Of a stretch of DNA of 64,000 nucleotides, positions 63,655 through 64,000 are shown in pieces. The position numbers and the translations under genes were made by a program. The DNA is from Limonium bicolor (Eukaryota; Streptophyta; Magnoliopsida; Caryophyllales; Plumbaginaceae). The stretch spans positions 483,515,594 through 483,579,593 of the forward strand of contig CM041777.1 of NCBI GenBank assembly GCA_023374045.1, given 5' to 3'. How positions within the stretch are numbered: the stretch's first letter is position 1; every line of letters starts with the position of its first letter. The notes under the pieces were generated by a model. The model ran no database searches. It worked only from the letters and a program-made list of their open reading frames with translations, and had not been told where the DNA came from.

Positions 63655-64000
63655 TAAAGCATGGTGAGAAAACCTGCTGTTAAGGAGGTATTTGATGAGT
63701 TTTAATCACCTAAAAATATTGAGGATAAATTACATACAAATTTAGTGGTAATTAAATTAAGTATAAGGTTGAAAATGGGTTTTAAAAGTAATTATAAACT
63801 TATAAATGTTCTAGTGAACAAAAGGGCAAAGTATGGGTGGTTGAATGTAATTAAATAAAATTTAGGGTGTTAATATGATATATAGCCGAAAGTAGGGCTT
63901 CATTTGGAGTTTAGATGGAAAATATAAGTTTTTGTAAAGTTAAGGGCCTAAACGGAAATTCTAGGAAAATCTGGGTAAATTTGTAATTTATGGAAAGTTA

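Larger units (their letters stand above)
56170..64000 (-). mobile_element. Long LTR-like element in inverted orientation, interrupted by a relative; runs off the window
   Basis: Begins TGTAACACCCC at 56170. Downstream it matches the reverse complement of the element nested in it, in consistent order: about 56780-57020 pairs with 63200-63450, 58380-58445 with 61840-61880, and 63830-64000 with about 61600-61790. So it is a related element read backwards. It resumes at 63660 after the nested insertion and continues past the window end. No coding region is visible. Confidence 0.72.

Overview
This window looks like nuclear DNA of a flowering plant, probably a eudicot. It has split genes with GT-AG introns, a plant-type class II DAHP synthase with a plastid-targeting leader, a plant-specific B3 (REM-type) gene, an EXORDIUM-like gene, and a dense load of plant transposon families (Copia, Athila-like Gypsy, CACTA, hAT, Mutator-like foldbacks, Stowaway). 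I cannot name the species. Only three protein-coding genes are supported in 64 kb; most of the rest is mobile DNA or AT-rich spacer.

Layout. 69-1380: 3' part of a two-domain B3 gene. 2094-2945: dead Copia gag. 3077-8738: non-autonomous CACTA element (3-bp duplication GGG) split by a 4.46-kb long-terminal-repeat-like element (TG...CA, 5-bp duplication CTAAG). 8818-9804: hAT element. 13743-14690: intact intronless EXORDIUM-like gene. 16040-25668: second copy of the LTR-like element, itself split by a 5.2-kb Athila-like retrotransposon (18966-24170, TSD AATAC). 27113-27992: hAT-like element with an internal minisatellite. 30047-35025: decayed Copia (possibly Sirevirus) with both LTRs, TSD ATAAG. 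35723-39070: complete five-exon DAHP synthase gene on the minus strand. 39964-40492: hAT. 42244-44095: satellite-like tandem array. 45228-54930: Stowaway, Tourist-like and long-armed foldback elements in very AT-rich DNA. 55175-55693: hAT. 56170 to the window end: an inverted copy of a long TGTAACACCCC element, interrupted by a second, oppositely oriented relative (58490-63654, TSD TAAAG).

The genes do not form a pathway together. DAHP synthase feeds the plastid shikimate pathway, the B3 protein is a putative transcription factor, and the EXORDIUM-like protein is a secreted growth-related protein. The most interesting content is the transposon stratigraphy. At least four insertions lie inside other elements, several with exactly reconstructable empty sites. 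There is also an element inserted into an inverted relative of itself, fast-changing palindromic tandem arrays inside two related long elements, and a Copia gag whose stop codons look like cytosine-deamination damage. I found no CRISPR array, no operon and no wholly new protein system. All coordinates and repeat matches come from reading by eye; no alignment or database search was run.
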